A stretch of 64,000 nt of DNA. Origin: Halocaridina rubra. Lineage: Eukaryota; Arthropoda; Malacostraca; Decapoda; Atyidae. Shown one piece after another: positions 1 to 34,516 of this stretch (the first letter of the stretch is position 1; each line of letters begins with the position of its first letter). A model generated the notes under the pieces. The model was given only the letters and a program-made list of their open reading frames with translations. It was not told where the DNA came from and ran no database searches. Both the position numbers and the translations under genes were made by a program. The stretch is from the NCBI GenBank assembly GCA_037179515.1, contig JAXCGZ010002296.1:1-64000 (forward strand). The letters run 5' to 3'.

Positions 1-267
1 TGTTAGAAAATGTATTATTCTGTATGAGGAAGTTTTAATTTAAGGTGAGGAGAGTTTATTTAAATATTCACATATCAGCAGTTCATAAACCCCCATATAA
101 AATATTTGCATGTATGTTTATGCATGTAATATTAATTATATTTTATTGGTAGAGGATTTAATTTTGAGATCGTGGTAGGCCTCTACTGAAGCCGTGTCAG
201 GATTTCCGAATTTAGGGGGTTATAAGATCGAAGGGTAAATAACACACAGGAAATCCTCCACAAGTGG
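1..267. other. AT-rich sequence, nothing recognised
   Basis: No open frame, RNA gene or clear repeat end is visible. It leads into the fold-back element that becomes recognisable from about 268. Confidence 0.4.
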
Positions 268-581
268 GATGACCTGTCAGATGTGAAGGATTATAAAAGA
301 TGTGTAATGAATATCCAGCTCTCTGCTGGGTTTACTATACCTCTGCATTACCTTCATGATGTCTATTCTAAAACTTCTCCTTAGATCTTATTATTATTAT
401 TATTATTGGCAACAATAATTTTCCTTTGATGATGACTGGGGAGATTATTATTATTATTATCATTATTATTATTATTATTATTAATATTATTATCATTATT
501 ATTACTACGGATTCGTAATTAAACCATTATTTTTACTATAAATAATGTAGTTTTGGTTGAATGAACAAGAGTTACTTAAAG

Positions 582-648
<67 letters not shown>

Positions 649-1083
649 AACATTCTATTCTACCCAACCCCCCACACTCTCTTTGTCCCAGCCAACTAGG
701 GAGGGGCACTTTACACAGTTATTAAAAGTAAATAAACCAACAGATGTACAAACAATGATGAGCCCTTAATAATAATAGTAATGATGATGATGATAATAAT
801 TCCACAATCATCATCAAAGGAAAATTATTGTTGCCAATGATAATAATAATAATAATTATAATAATAATAATAATAATAATAAGATCTAAGCAGAATTATT
901 GGAATAGACATCATGAAAGTAATGCAGAGGTATATTAAAAACCAGCCGAGAGCTGAATATTCATTACACATCTTTTATAATCCCTTCACATCTGACAGGT
1001 CATTACACTCTCCACCTCTGTTTCTCTTTACAACCTGATAAAGTCTGCTTTATTTTATAATTTTTTGGCCCATCCTGGCGTCA
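268..1083. repeat. Fold-back (inverted-repeat) element, copy 1
   Basis: The left part (from ATGACCTGTCAGATGTGAAG) recurs as its reverse complement near 905-1005, so the element folds on itself around a core of ATT/TAA triplets and a (CT)n tract. The same element is present in inverted orientation at 3589-4722. The outer end of the left arm is missing here. The right arm ends in GGCCCATCCTGGCGTCAC, which resembles the 3' tail of a LINE found at 24.1-24.5 kb. Confidence 0.65.
583..648. repeat. (CT)n microsatellite
   Basis: About 65 bp of CT repeat with one CTAT interruption. It lies in the core of the fold-back element; the same locus in copy 2 has grown to about 326 bp. Confidence 0.95.
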
Positions 1084-1093
1084 CAATAATCTC

Positions 1094-1097
<4 letters not shown>

Positions 1098-1167
<70 letters not shown>

Positions 1168-1169
1168 CG
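1098..1169. repeat. Poly-A followed by (AAC)n
   Basis: About 39 A residues are followed by about ten AAC units, directly after the fold-back element and before a pogo-like terminal repeat ending at 1220. Confidence 0.9.
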
Positions 1170-1217
1170 CGACACAGTGAGAACGCTAACCAAGAAACGC
1201 GAATAACCGGGGTAACA

Positions 1218-1407
<190 letters not shown>

Positions 1408-1536
1408 TGATGATGATGATCTTTTCTTATCGTAATCCTCTTTGTACTCGTGGAAGAAGTGTTATTAGCAAAATAAGAATTTTTTTACTATTATTTTTTG
1501 GGGGCGTTATTGCAATTTCGAGTATAAAAAAATTGC

Positions 1537-1537
<1 letters not shown>

Positions 1538-1586
<49 letters not shown>
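1538..1586. repeat. (TA)n microsatellite
   Basis: Short TA array whose right edge touches CAGTGTTCC, the start of the Tigger-like element at 1587. Confidence 0.9.
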
Positions 1587-1588
<2 letters not shown>

Positions 1589-2003
1589 TGTTCCTTCAAT
1601 TATCGCGAAGGTTCGGTTCCAGGACCTGGCGCGAGACAGGAAAATCGCGGAGTAGGATCAGCCTATATGTACATAGATATTTTAATTTATTTTTACGTTT
1701 ACACTGTATAAACTGTATAACCCTCCCTGTACTATTAACAAACCACCCTTTACTTCATAAATAACAGCCTGCAAGCATAAATTTATATGACATACTCATG
1801 TACATAGGTATTTTACAATTATTTTTACGTTTACTGTATAAACCCTCCCTGCACTGTTAAAAAACCACCCTTTACTTTATAAATAACAGCATGCAACGTA
1901 AATTTATATGTACGTGATAGGCAAACTTACCATGAATGAGGTGGTAATGAGTTTGTAGAGGCCAGAGGAAATTATTCCGCAGCCAATAACAGCTTTACGG
2001 CTG

Positions 2004-2162
2004 TTATTCATTGAGGCCAAAATAGCAGCCGACATCCGTAAACCATTTTCCTTCTTTCAACATATCTAAGAGTTTCACCTTATCTGTTATGGTTAACATT
2101 TTCCTTTGCTGCTTAGGCTCACTACAAGAAGCCTTAGAAGATGAAGGATGCTTGGGAGGCAT
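2004..2162 (-). pseudogene. Tigger transposase N-terminal fragment
   Basis: Reading the minus strand from the ATG at 2162 gives 52 residues beginning MPPKHPSSSKASCSEPKQQR, followed by a segment containing KVKLLDMLKEGK and ending in a stop at 2004. Basic serine-rich starts followed by a T.x.K.xLL.ML..GK helix-turn-helix are typical of pogo/Tigger (CENP-B-like) transposases. The rest of the DNA-binding domain and the whole DDE domain are absent, so this is a dead fragment. It belongs to the element spanning 1587-3171. The family call is inferred from motif similarity only. Confidence 0.65.
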
Positions 2163-2290
2163 TGCAAAGGTTAAAATATGCGAGTAAAAAAATCACAAGC
2201 AAAACGTATTAATAAGCACAACGTGAACGGCGCACATGTGAGTTAGACTGAACGAGTTAGGCGAGACAATGGAAGATGATGCAAGCCTTT

Positions 2291-3060
2291 GTCCGAAACG
2301 CTGATAGCGGAATCGTATTTTACATGTTGCAATACTGTTATTATTTATGTTTTTTACTATTTTTTACTATTTTATTATTCTTAGGCTAAGAAATAAATTT
2401 TTTTTATCAATAAAATCATGAAACTACTGGAAATTTTAATATATATGCTAGCTCACGTAGGTGCGACCCCAATACATTGTACGCTATCGGACACGATTTC
2501 AAATGATGCAATATTGTGAGTTATATATCTAAATTTATGTTTTTTTACTATTTAATACTGTGAGTTATATATCTAAATTTATGTTTTTTATTATTTTTTA
2601 CTGTTTTATTACTCTTCGTCTAGGAAATACTTGTTTTATCAATAAAATAATGAAAATTTCAATATGTACTATCTTACGTAGGTTCGACCCTTTTCGTTTT
2701 CCGAAACGCTGATACCGCTATCGTATTTTACATGGTGCAATACAGTTAGTATTTATGATTTTTACTATTTTTTACTGTTTTATTATTCTTAGGCTAAGAA
2801 ATACGTTTTTTTATCAATAAAATCATGAAATTGCTGGAAATATAAATATATATGCTAGCTCACGTAGCTGCGACCCCAATACATTGTACGCTATCGGACA
2901 CTATTCCACATGATGCAATACTGTGAGTTATACTGCATATCTAAATTTATGTTTTTTACTATTTTTTACTGTTTTATTATTCGTAGGCTGGGAAATAAAT
3001 TTTTTTAATCAATTAGATAATGAAAATATGTTTTTTTTCAATAAAAAACTAAAAATGCTG
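2291..3060. repeat. Tandem duplication of about 400 bp
   Basis: The block starting CCGAAACGCTGATAGCGG at 2291 recurs from 2700 (CCGAAACGCTGATACCGC). Each block contains the string CACGTAGGTGCGACC or a close variant and the string ACATTGTACGCTATCGGAC. Shorter half-units recur inside each block (TGTGAGTTATATATCTAAAT). Confidence 0.75.
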
Positions 3061-3169
3061 AAAATTTTTATTTTGTTAATATTTTAATATTTTTGCATAT
3101 ACCCCCCCAAAAAAAAATTGAGGTACAGTGAAAACGCGAGCCAAGAAACGCGATACAGCGAAGGATCAC

Positions 3170-3479
<310 letters not shown>

Positions 3480-3588
3480 CAGTAATCCTTCGTTATTTCA
3501 CAGTTCACCTATCGTGGATTAAGTGCATCGCGGATTTTTTTGGACAAAAAAAAAATTTTATTTTTATTTTTTTTTATTATTATTGTGA

Positions 3589-4722
<1,134 letters not shown>

Positions 4723-4825
4723 TAAAAAAAAAAAAATAATTTTTTTTTTAGGTGTTCCTACTTTGCGGAAATTCACCTATCGCGGCCGGTCCCGGAACCG
4801 AACCCCCACGATAAACGAGGGATTA

Positions 4826-5250
<425 letters not shown>

Positions 5251-5269
5251 TAACGCAAAGATAGGTTCT

Positions 5270-6890
5270 CAGAAGTGAGAGGTAAATGGAAAATTGAGTG
5301 AAAAAACGAGTCATTTTCCATAGGAAACAATAATAAAGGGCATAGATACGTTTCACAACCTTACATAGACACAATATGCCAAAGATATAAGATAAGTAAA
5401 ACATATCTTATAAGTAGAGACCAGAGTAGAAAGACCTGTAGTTATTTATATTAACATGCAAACAGTGTACAGTACAAAAGATATACAGATTTACTGTACA
5501 GTAAACAAATTAATGCACACTATTATGCGGTCGGCAACAGGCATACACTGGGACGTGCATGGTGGCGGAGAGCACGAGGATGCAAACGTTTTGCCGCCTC
5601 CGTATCATCTGATGCACCCTCGCACGCTATTTCCCTGACGATATTATATCGAAAGTTTGTTTGCTGTTTGTTTTTAATGCTTTTTTCCATTATCTTCATA
5701 ATATCCAATCGCATTAAGCGGTAGAAGAGGAGGATGCGGGAGAACGAGCCCCTGTCAGCAACGTTTTGACGCTTCCGTATCAGCTGATGCTTATCACTAT
5801 TCAGGCACAATATCTTACTCATAAAATATTTATTTACTCACTCTATTATTCCATCTTCATTACATATCAACAGTGCTGCACGAAATCTAAATGTAAACAA
5901 AGTCAGCTCAGAGAAATAGAAAACTATACAATTCATTACAAAGAAAACATATATCGTATTGTACATGGGAAACTTAAATGAAATACATATATTCTCTACA
6001 CGCTATTTCCCTGACGATATTATATCGAAAGTTTGTTTGCTGTTTGAGCTTAATGCTTTTTTTCAATTCTCTTCATAATATTCGATCGCATTAAGCAGTA
6101 GAAGAGGAGGAGGATGCGGGAGAACGAACCTCTATCCACAAACATTTTGCCGTTTCCGTATCAGCTGATGCTTATCACTATTCAGGCACAATATCTTACT
6201 CATAAAATATCTATTTACTCACTTTATTTGGGGTTTATCTAATTTTCAAGATTATACTATTATTAATATTCCTTGGTTCGTAACATTATTCTATCTTCTT
6301 TACATATCGACCATGTTGAACGAAATCTAAACATAAACAACGTTGGCTGAGAGAAAAAGAAAACTATGCAATTCGTTACAAAGAAAACGTATATCGCGGA
6401 AACTTAAATGAAATATATATATTCTCTACACACTATTTCCCTGACAATATTATATCAAAAATTTGTTTGCTGTTTGTTCTTGATGCTTTTTTTCAATTTT
6501 TTTCATAATATTCGATCGCATTAAGCGGCAGAAAAGGAAGATGCGGGAGAACAAACCTCTATCGGCAAACGTTTTGCTACTTTCGTATCAGCTGATGCAC
6601 CCTCGCACACTATTTCCCTGACGATATTATATCTAAAATTTGTTTGCGGTTTGTTCTTAATGCTTTTTTTCCATTATCTTCATAATATCCGATCTCATTA
6701 AGCGGTAGAAGAGGAAGAGGATGGCGGAAACGTGCCTCTGAGGCGGTCGATTAGTTACTAAAATGAAGATATTTTTTTTTTATTTTTTTGCATGGGCATT
6801 ATTCGCGAATTTCGTATTTTTGTACTATTATTTTTTTAGGGGCGTTATTCCAATTTCCCGAATTATAAACACGCGGAAAAGCGAACAAGG
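5270..6890. repeat. Left arm of long inverted repeat
   Basis: Built largely of four tandem copies of a unit holding GACGATATTATATCGAAAG, TTTGTTTGCTG, CGCATTAAGCGGTAGAAG and TATCAGCTGATGC; the marker string occurs near 5638, 6008, 6440 and 6619. The right arm at 8290-9442 carries the same units in reverse complement, and the outer part 5280-5590 pairs with 9160-9440. No coding capacity is evident. Confidence 0.8.
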
Positions 6891-7033
6891 TGTATATATA
6901 TACACACAGGGAATCCTCATATAACATCGTTTCAAGTTTACGGCAGACAATTTTTTTTTTTTTTAACCCTTCCTTCCTGGTCCTCTAGGGGTAAAAATTT
7001 GGACCAGTTGGAGTAGCCAACGGTCATTTCACA

Positions 7034-7375
7034 GATGATGATAAAGAGATGTGTACATGTATAAATGAATATTTCTTATCTGTATTTAGCAATGAAAACT
7101 TGGAATATATTCCAGAAGTAGAATACATACAAACAGACAGTCCTTATAATATACTTAGTACAATAAATATTACAAGGGAGAATGTTGTAAAAGAAATAGA
7201 TAAATTAAAGACTCATAAATCTCTGGGACCTGATGAAATTTATGCTAGAGTATTAAAGAAATGCAAGGCAGAGCTTAGTTGTCCACTAACTGCACTACTC
7301 TATAATTTAATAAAATTAGGACTGGTACCCAAGGAGTGGAAATTGGCAGATGTGGTACCAATATTTAAAAAATGA
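7034..7375 (+). pseudogene. LINE reverse transcriptase N-terminal fragment
   Basis: An open stretch ends at 7375. It contains the segment LKTHKSLGPDEIYARVLKK, then a region equivalent to the LINE motif in which a leucine-rich helix precedes PKEWKLADVVPIFKK. This is the amino-terminal part of the reverse transcriptase domain of CR1/jockey-type LINEs (family pattern: HKA.GPD.I...ILK, then W..A.V.PIFKKG). It stops at a TGA just where the conserved region would continue, and the catalytic FADD motif is absent. It differs clearly from the young LINE family at 42-57 kb, so it is an older or different lineage. It sits in the loop of the long inverted repeat. Confidence 0.75.
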
Positions 7376-7584
7376 GAATGGGTTAAAAAGAAAAACTATA
7401 GATCTGTATTTTTTCTTTTTAAATTCAATATAATTTTTCAATATAACCAATTACAGTATACAGGTATATATAAAATAAATAAATAAAGCCATTAGCTTGA
7501 TAACATATGAGACACTAGTGTAATATTTTTGATGTTTATGAGTGTTTTACATCTTATAATTTTATTTTTTTATAGATTAAGTAT

Positions 7585-8262
7585 TGATTGTTCTTTTGCC
7601 TTTCCAGACTCACCTGCCCGCGCAAGTCTCGTCAGCAGATGACATAGAAAGCTTTCTCCTGATAAGCAAGTCTCTCCCTCCCTATGTAAGCACACCACAT
7701 GAGTACAGTATACTGTACAGGTACTATTTACAATTTTGTACGATACAGTAACACAGTATAGGCATTGAAGTGTAATATAGTGCAGATATTTTTATGTATG
7801 CGTTGTTTTATCATACTGTACAGTACATGTATACTGAACAGCTGGCTAGTACAGTGGTAACGCGCTGGCTTCGCATTCATGAGGTCGAAAGATCGGTTCC
7901 CGTCCAAGACCGAGAGTTTAAGCTGTTTACTGGCAGGAACTGCTGTGGGTGGGCACCACAGTGGGGGGTTGGGGCTTACCCTGGCTGACGAATACCCATT
8001 GTATTGAAATGGAAATAAAGTATTATTATTATTATTGTATATCATGTTAATTTTAAAGTTTAGGAATAGTATCAAGATTAGTTTTAGTAATTTTTTTAAG
8101 AACCATTAGGAACATAGGGTCCCCTTTAAAAAAAAAAAAAAAAAACTTTTTTTTTTTTAAGGGACTCAGGTTCAAATATAAGTGAGTTCCGACTTATGTC
8201 GATTTTCGACTTAAGTCGTCTCTCAGGAACGGAACCCTGACATTATATAAGGACTCCTAGTG
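7585..8262 (+). mobile_element. Tigger 3' fragment
   Basis: Shares TTCTTTTGCCT.TCCAGACTC with the Tigger element at 31.6-33.5 kb (about 33040) and ends with the same terminal layout: CGACTTAAGTCG, then CAGGAACGGAACCCTGACA, then a short tail ending near GTGTA. A SINE at 7841-8037 is inserted in it. No transposase catalytic region remains. Confidence 0.6.
7841..8037 (+). mobile_element. tRNA(Ala)-derived SINE
   Basis: The head, GCTGGCTAGTACAGTGGTAA onward, contains an A-box-like block, CTTCGCATTCATGAGG (compare tRNA-Ala with anticodon CGC) and a B-box-like block GATCGGTTCCC. An unrelated body of about 110 bp follows and the element ends in (ATT)n. This fits a tRNA-derived SINE with a simple-repeat tail. 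It is not a tRNA gene: the acceptor and anticodon stems do not pair and it has a SINE body. Confidence 0.75.
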
Positions 8263-8289
8263 TATACGTATATATATACAGTACACCCA

Positions 8290-27854
<19,565 letters not shown>

Positions 27855-27856
27855 CT

Positions 27857-30750
27857 CTGAAAAGGTACAACGAGACCTTAAATTTAACAGTATATACACC
27901 AAATCATGAAGAAATTACAAAATTATAAAATTAAACTACAGTATTTAATATGGAGTGATAAGCTATCTTATATTCAAAAGTATGATGTATCTACTTTTCT
28001 GAATAAAAAATACAGTAGTAACTCATAATGCATCATTAATTAATTCCAAAGACTTAAAAACTTCAATATATTCTTAATACATGTTTAGGTGATGTCGATG
28101 TGCTTGCAGGAGAAAAAGAATGTAATGTCAGTTACAGTGACTTTAATGACTTAGGCTCTTCACATAGCTTGTCAGTTTGCTGAATGGTCTTCCTTTTTCT
28201 TTCTTCTAGGATAAGCCTATATGAGACAATATTTTCATGAACAGACCCCAAAATCATTGCAAAGCACTGAGCATTGGGATCCATCTCTTCGAAATCCTTT
28301 TCTCAATGTGCGCCATGGCCAGCCACATGTAGCTAATGGTGTAATGTGGTTCTGGTTCCATTTCCACTTCTTGTCTCATCTCAAGAGACATGTTAACAAC
28401 TTCAAAACACACAAAACACTCAAAATACTTTAACACATTCACATAATGAGGCTGCTCTTCTTGTATTTGTTCCCCAAGCTGCCTGGCCTAACAACCTCAT
28501 TTGCTAGAGATCACCACTGATCCTGGGCTTCCCCCCCTCAGACAGCTCTCAAAGAGTAAATGAAATGTTCGTGGCGTATATGGTTATGTGCGGTGCATTA
28601 ATTTAGAATATAATTCCTAGGATGCTCTCAGTGTCTACAGCTTGGAGGAGTCTTTGAGAAATGATAGCAGGAGATATATTTCTTGATGAAGAAAAAAATT
28701 CTTATTGTGTGTTGTGTTGTGAGACGAGGCAATAGCCCCCATGATTGAAGGCTCTTCCAGGTTCTTGTGCTCTGTGAGGGGAAGGGTTGGTTCTGTCGGT
28801 TTGGCCTCTGTTGCTGCTCCTCTTCTGATTTGCAGCTCCAGAAGGTGGACTTATGGAGAATTCACTGCCATTCCAGGTCTACAGGCATGAGGTTGAAAAA
28901 AGTGGCATGCACAAGCACAGTCATGCGGCAGAAAGCATGAATTATGAGTACTGAACGACATATGTCCATACAAATGACTGTAAAATTACTGTGCATACTT
29001 TACTTAATAATTTAATAATATTTTAGATTTATAATTATTTCATATATTTTAGCATTAATTTCTATCTTATTTTGCACTAGTTTACTATTAAGTGAAATTG
29101 TTTTATGCAAGACAAATACAGTACACAATATTAATAAAATTTTTAAGCTTTAAAATCACATAAAAATAACTTAAATGCATTTTAATTAAATTTATGTGAT
29201 TATTTATGGTTTCTATGCAACTTTTTCATTTTATGAGTTTATGATATTTTCCTGCTGGTTGACACAATGTTGCATAATCTACCATACTTCAAATGTTATT
29301 TTTCCTATTATTATTAATAAAATCCATTGTAAAATTGGAATTGACGTAAATAGAATAGACGTAAAACAAGGTATTACTATTTTGCATAAAATAGTAAATA
29401 TGCTTATATAATTCAGATTGTAACATTTAAACACATCTCTGATTTGACAAATCACTAATTCAATGTTTGCTATACAGTAAATACTGTACTAACTTCTGGA
29501 TAAGAAGGATATAAAATATCCTGTATATGCCTGTAAACAATTTATTCAGAACCACATGGGAAATTAAAAATAATAATAGAGCAGCAAATGGTTCTGAACA
29601 TCTGCTTCGTCTACAAAACAAAATCAAATAATGAATACAGTAATGGCAAAATTTTCTTTATATTTTATATGCCCTGTCTCCCGACAGATGTAGGACACCA
29701 AGCAATTGCCGGTCATTGTGGTATTATTATGATGCTTCACTGCCCCCCTCCTAAAAGTTTTATTTCCTGAGATATATAGTATTTTTTTAGGCATTATGCA
29801 GATATGAAAAAATATAAATGCATATTCTTTGGTATTAATGATACTGTGTCTATACAAAGAACATTAGCACATTAGAAATTGAAGTAGAGTGAAAAGGACC
29901 AGCTGGATTGCACAATATGGTAAAAATGCAACGATACCATATAAAGACTTGAAAAGTACATGACACCTGCTCTTTCTCTAATTTAAGACCAATGTTTGTT
30001 CATATATTGTCCTTTTCCTCTGAAATCTGAGGTAGAAACACGATTCAATTTGAAGTTTCACTTTATGAATCTGAGAGATGGTATGCGTGCGAATGCAACA
30101 TAGGTGTGGTAGAGGTAGGGAAAATAGATACTTATAAAGGGAAATAATATGCGTAATCTAGCATTTGTAAGTCTTTGCAAATTGTGACAATGACAAGTAC
30201 TGTTTGTGACATTATCAAATAAGTCTTTCCCATATGGCTAACAGCTTTAGCATGAGACTAAGATATTAACATATTTAGGACTTAGCATTTTCAGCTTTCA
30301 AAACAATAGAAAGGCATTGTTCAAAAACAGGGGAATACTAATGCAATCAATTTCCAAAACGAGATCTCTTTATACAAGATATGAGATTCCTGGAGTCAAA
30401 AACAAAAGTTGCTGAGGCTAAAATTTCTAAATGCAAACACTTTCCAATTCAATTCAGATGGCAGTGAGGTATCATTAGCTCAGCATATAGTCCATCCAAC
30501 TTAAAAATTATCTATATGTGAAAATATTGCATTATACTCCAAGTTCTATTCACATATCATATATTTAACAATAATGTACCATTCTGAAATATGAGATACA
30601 AAGTATTATAAGTTTGCTTATAAAATGGTTAAGCTACACCTGAACAACAGTTCTTCTGTCAAAGCAGGAAAACTCAGCATATAGCTATGATCATTATTAG
30701 AATGAGCCCATATCCTCGTTTCTAAAATGTCTTTATATTGTAATCAGCCT
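27857..30750. other. Sequence upstream of TMEM62 exon 1
   Basis: AT-rich and without a recognisable gene. It probably belongs to an intron in the 5' untranslated region, because a splice acceptor lies 2 nt before the start codon. Short open frames near 28.2-28.4 kb show no family signature. Confidence 0.45.
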
Positions 30751-30754
30751 CATC

Positions 30755-31105
30755 TCACAGATACTGTGTGAACATTTGTAGCTCGCGGATAGGTCCATGC
30801 AGCAACTGCTTCTTCCCATCTACCACCAGACTCTGAAACTCTCTTCCTCCATTTGTCTTTCCTAATTCTAACCTTATCTTCCTTCAAAAGGCAGATCTAT
30901 CGTCATCTCAGGGCCTAATTCTGCCATGTCTCTAGGTCCTCAGTACTCTATGCTTCCAATCTGTCCTTTTCCTTTGTGTACCATTACCTAATCTCTGCCT
31001 TGTCCGTAACCTTTTTCTTTTCCTTTGTCTTAATGGTTTCTTCATGTCCATACCATTATTGAAGAGGACAGTTTTCTTGCCTGTCCCAGTGTCACACTCA
31101 CACAA
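30755..31105 (+). mobile_element. LINE 3'-end fragment
   Basis: Matches 24165-24490: shared CTGCTTCTTCCCATC, CAGATCTATCGTCAT, and the end TTCTTGCCTGTCCCAGTGTC. Same family as the fragment at 18070-18740. Confidence 0.75.
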
Positions 31106-31569
31106 AAAAATATCACATAAGTTTATATTAAAGAATTTTTTCTATAAAGGAACAATATATTTTTAATGCTCATGTTAAACCAGTGAAACCTGTAATATGT
31201 GGTTACATTTTAATAATCCCAGAGTGCTATCTAATATAAGAATTGCATGAATTGAGGGGAAATTAATTACTTTCTCCTTCAACATAAAATGTAACTTTCA
31301 AGTTACGACAGAGGCCAATAAATATTAATAAATTATTAATATATAAATTTTTCGACTAACCTGGCTTGTGCGATAAATTCAAACCATGTGCACTGAACAG
31401 TTTGTGAGAGCAGCGAGCACAGCTGCATTCGTATATATCAAGTTAATGGCTTTATTTATTCATATGTTCATGCATTTAATTATACTGAGAGATAATATTG
31501 AATTTAATTACAAAATTACCAAATACATAGCTGTATATATGATTTTATGAGAAATAGTTTGTAGAGCGT

Positions 31570-33450
31570 CGCGAAAGAATAAGGCGTCACGTGTCATTAG
31601 AAGAGGAAGAAGAACCACCGCTCAGTTTACTCTCGACCAACATATTGTTCCTCGTGTCCATCTGCTCTCTCGTTGGTTTCACTTGTGTTTGCTTATAAGT
31701 GTCACTACTACGAGCCTCATGGTGATACAAGAAAAGGCTAAAATACTGTTCGATGCTGTGAAAAGAGAAAAGGAGGAAGGGAGTGAAAGTGAAGAGCTTG
31801 CGGCCAGTAGGGGTTGGTTTAATCGTTTTAAGAGTTGTGCTAATTCGCATAACCTAAGGGTGCAAGGTGAAGCTGCTAGTGGTGATGAGAAAGCAACAAA
31901 ACAGTTTTGCAGTGTGATAACAGAAAAAATTAGGGAAGGGGGGCCTACCATGCCGAACAGGTATTTAACGTGGATGAATCAGGCTTCTTTTAGAAGCGTA
32001 TGCCTAGTCGTACGTACACTGCCGAGGAGGGAAAGACAGCACCAAGTCATAAAGTCAGTAAGGAGAGACTGATTTTGCTTTTGGGGGCTAATGCTGCTGG
32101 AGACTGCAAGCTGATGCCCTTGTTGATTCACTTGGCAGAAAATCCAAGGGCACTCAAGGGTATTTGGAAGGGTCATCTGCCAGTCGTCTGGAAATCAAAC
32201 AAGAAGGCTTGGATAACCCTTCAGATATTTGAGGACTGGTTCAGCAACCATTTCTTGCCTGAAGTGGAGAGGTACTATTCCTCCAAGGGTCTGCCCTTTA
32301 AGGTGTTGCTAGTGCTGGACAATGCCCCTGGTCACCCTTCCCATTTAGATAACTTTCATCCTAATGTCAAGGTAGTTTACCTTCCAACTAATACTACTGC
32401 ATTGTTACAGCCAGTAGATCAGGGGGGGTCACTGCCTCTGTCAAGGACTAGTACCTCCAAAGGACAATTGCTATGGATCTCTGGGCAACTGAGAAGAATA
32501 AGAACTTGACTCTCACGGATCTGGAAGTCATACAATATTCTGTAGGCGGTGAAGAATATTGCTGATGCTTGGGAGGAAGTTAAGCAGATGAACTTCAATG
32601 AGGTAGGGAAGAAATCGTGCCCCTATTTTGTGAATGCCTTCTGTGGCTTTGCAGAGACACTTGAGGCTGTCACCAAGAACGTAGCTGCCCTGAGTAAGAA
32701 GCTCAAGCTGGAGGTGGAGGCTGATGATGTAAAAAAAGGTGCTGGAATATCATGAATAGGAGTTATCTGCAGAGGACCTCATTCAACTGGAGAAGCAAAT
32801 GGTTGAATAGGCTGACGAAATACCAACCCCATAGCCCAAGAGATTCACAAACAGGGCATTGGAAGAAACATTTGCTTTGGCAGAGGAAGCGTTGGCAAAG
32901 CTCGAGGCTCAGAACCCCAACAATGCAAAGGTACTGTTAGGTCGCCAGTGATCACTGATGCTCCCACCAACAGATCCTGTACCCTCTACCTCAGGTGCAT
33001 CCATAGACTCACCTGCCCCAGTATTTCCAGCATTTGCTGCAGTTCTTTTGCCTCTCCAGACTCACTTGCCCAAGTCTCCTCAACACCTGCCTCTCCAGCT
33101 TCCTCCTTATTATAAGCCTGTCTCACTCTCCCTTGCAACAACCCTTCCAGTGTGTAAGCCGACCATATAAGTAAAGGTAAGCAATATTGTGCTGTATACT
33201 GTAGCGTACTTTTATCATTTTTATGTTTTAGATTACATAAGTATAGGTAAGCAATACTGTTAAGTTTCGTTTTACTACGTTTATGTATTATATTAAGAAC
33301 TTAGATTATTTTGCTATGTTTTAGAGTATTTATTTTTAAAACTGGTGTGGAACCAAGGCTCAAATTTAGGTGCTTACCGACTTACAGCGAAATCCGTGTT
33401 AAGTCAGCTGTCAGGATCGGAACCCTGACGTAAATTGGGGACCCCCTGTA
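31570..33450 (+). mobile_element. Pogo/Tigger element with broken transposase
   Basis: Coding remnants at 31719-32940 are followed by a 3' end with GTAAGTCAGCTGTCAGGATC-like sequence and a terminal GGGGACCCCCTGTA. The 3' end matches, in reverse complement, the element at 63530-63999, and more loosely the one ending at 8262. The 5' leader at 31667 (CTCTCTCGTTGG) matches the leader at 63999. The 5' terminal repeat was not found. Confidence 0.75.
31719..32940 (+). pseudogene. Tigger (pogo/JRK-TIGD-like) transposase, broken
   Basis: Segments in order: 31719-31940, the end of the CENP-B-type DNA-binding region with GWFNRFKSCANSHNLRVQGE; then, after a shift in a G-run at 31937-31943, NVDESGFF with the first catalytic Asp; a TAG in place of a Trp codon near 32000; RMPSRTYTAEEGKTAPSHK; LLLGANAAGDCKLMPLL; VLLVLDNAPGHPSHLD with the second catalytic Asp; and LPTNTTALLQPVDQG. 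A second shift follows at a G-run near 32425, then a C-terminal part at 32549-32755 and beyond. These are hallmark Tigger motifs. Compared with the start preserved at 63955, the first helix-turn-helix region is deleted. Non-functional. Confidence 0.88.
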
Positions 33451-34516
33451 TAGGCTACTTTAAAATTATGTATTTTCCCAATTTTTGCCACTTCTACTAC
33501 ATATTATTTCTTGTCTTTTAATTACTTACATCAGTATGTTATGCATATACTGTATCTTGCAAACATCAATAAGCCAACCAGTCAATAACTAAGCAAACTG
33601 AAGGTGTCCTATACTGAGCAATCTCACTGAAAAACTCAAAATTATCTCATTTCAAATAGATACGTGAAGAAAGTGACAACTAGGTTAATATTGAGTTTTA
33701 TTAGTAGTATACGAAAAGGAATTTATGCTTAAAAGGATCTAGGAGTTGTATAAGCCCCATGCAGAGCCAGGAGCAATATTGAAAAATATTTATTACTGTT
33801 ACTCATTTTAAATACCATAATTATGGGTGACTGGTGATCAAAGGTTTTCTTAATGGTGCTTAACGCAAACTGGTTAGGAGCGAATGTATATGCGCACATA
33901 ATTCTTATTATATATATAGAGTACAGTATATGTAGTGATCTTTAAGTGCCATCATCTTATATAAATTGCCAACAGCCTCATTATATAATATACACTATAG
34001 ATCAATATCAAGCTCTACCTCTAAAACTGGGCTTTATTATTCAAATAATATCCTAAAACAGAGAAGAAAAAAAAAGTTTTTACCTAAATGTGCTCGTGGG
34101 AAAGAGCCACATACTCATGCAGGTTGGTTTCATTTTCTACTCTTAAGCAACGATGTTGCTAGAAAATTAAGTCTTTCTTTGTACACATATCACATAAAGA
34201 ATCATGCTTTCCTTTGCATCTTCCTAGGTCCCTAATTGTATTCCTCTTATTGGATATTACTAAATGAAGTCTTCCTTTCCTTGGATTCTACCAGAAGAAG
34301 TTGCACTTTTTTAGAATTTTATAGAGGTTCACATTTACAATGAAAGACAAAATGTATGTCTGACCTCTTTGGAAAGAAAGAGTTTAGGTACTTCAAAGTA
34401 CCAGAAAGAGTGTCCTCAAGATATGCCTGATAAGATGAGCAGCCAATGAGCTGCTGCATTGGCCGTGTAATATTTTAGTATCTTGGTCTACAACAGTCAA
34501 GTGATGATTGGGAAAT

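Noticed and set aside
7841..7915. A functional tRNA-Ala gene
   Set aside because: A- and B-box-like blocks are present, but the stems do not pair properly and a SINE body and (ATT)n tail follow.
28254..28442. Small open frames upstream of TMEM62 as coding exons
   Set aside because: No family signature, and neither frame is needed to complete the N-terminus, which starts at a good ATG in the exon ending at 27854.
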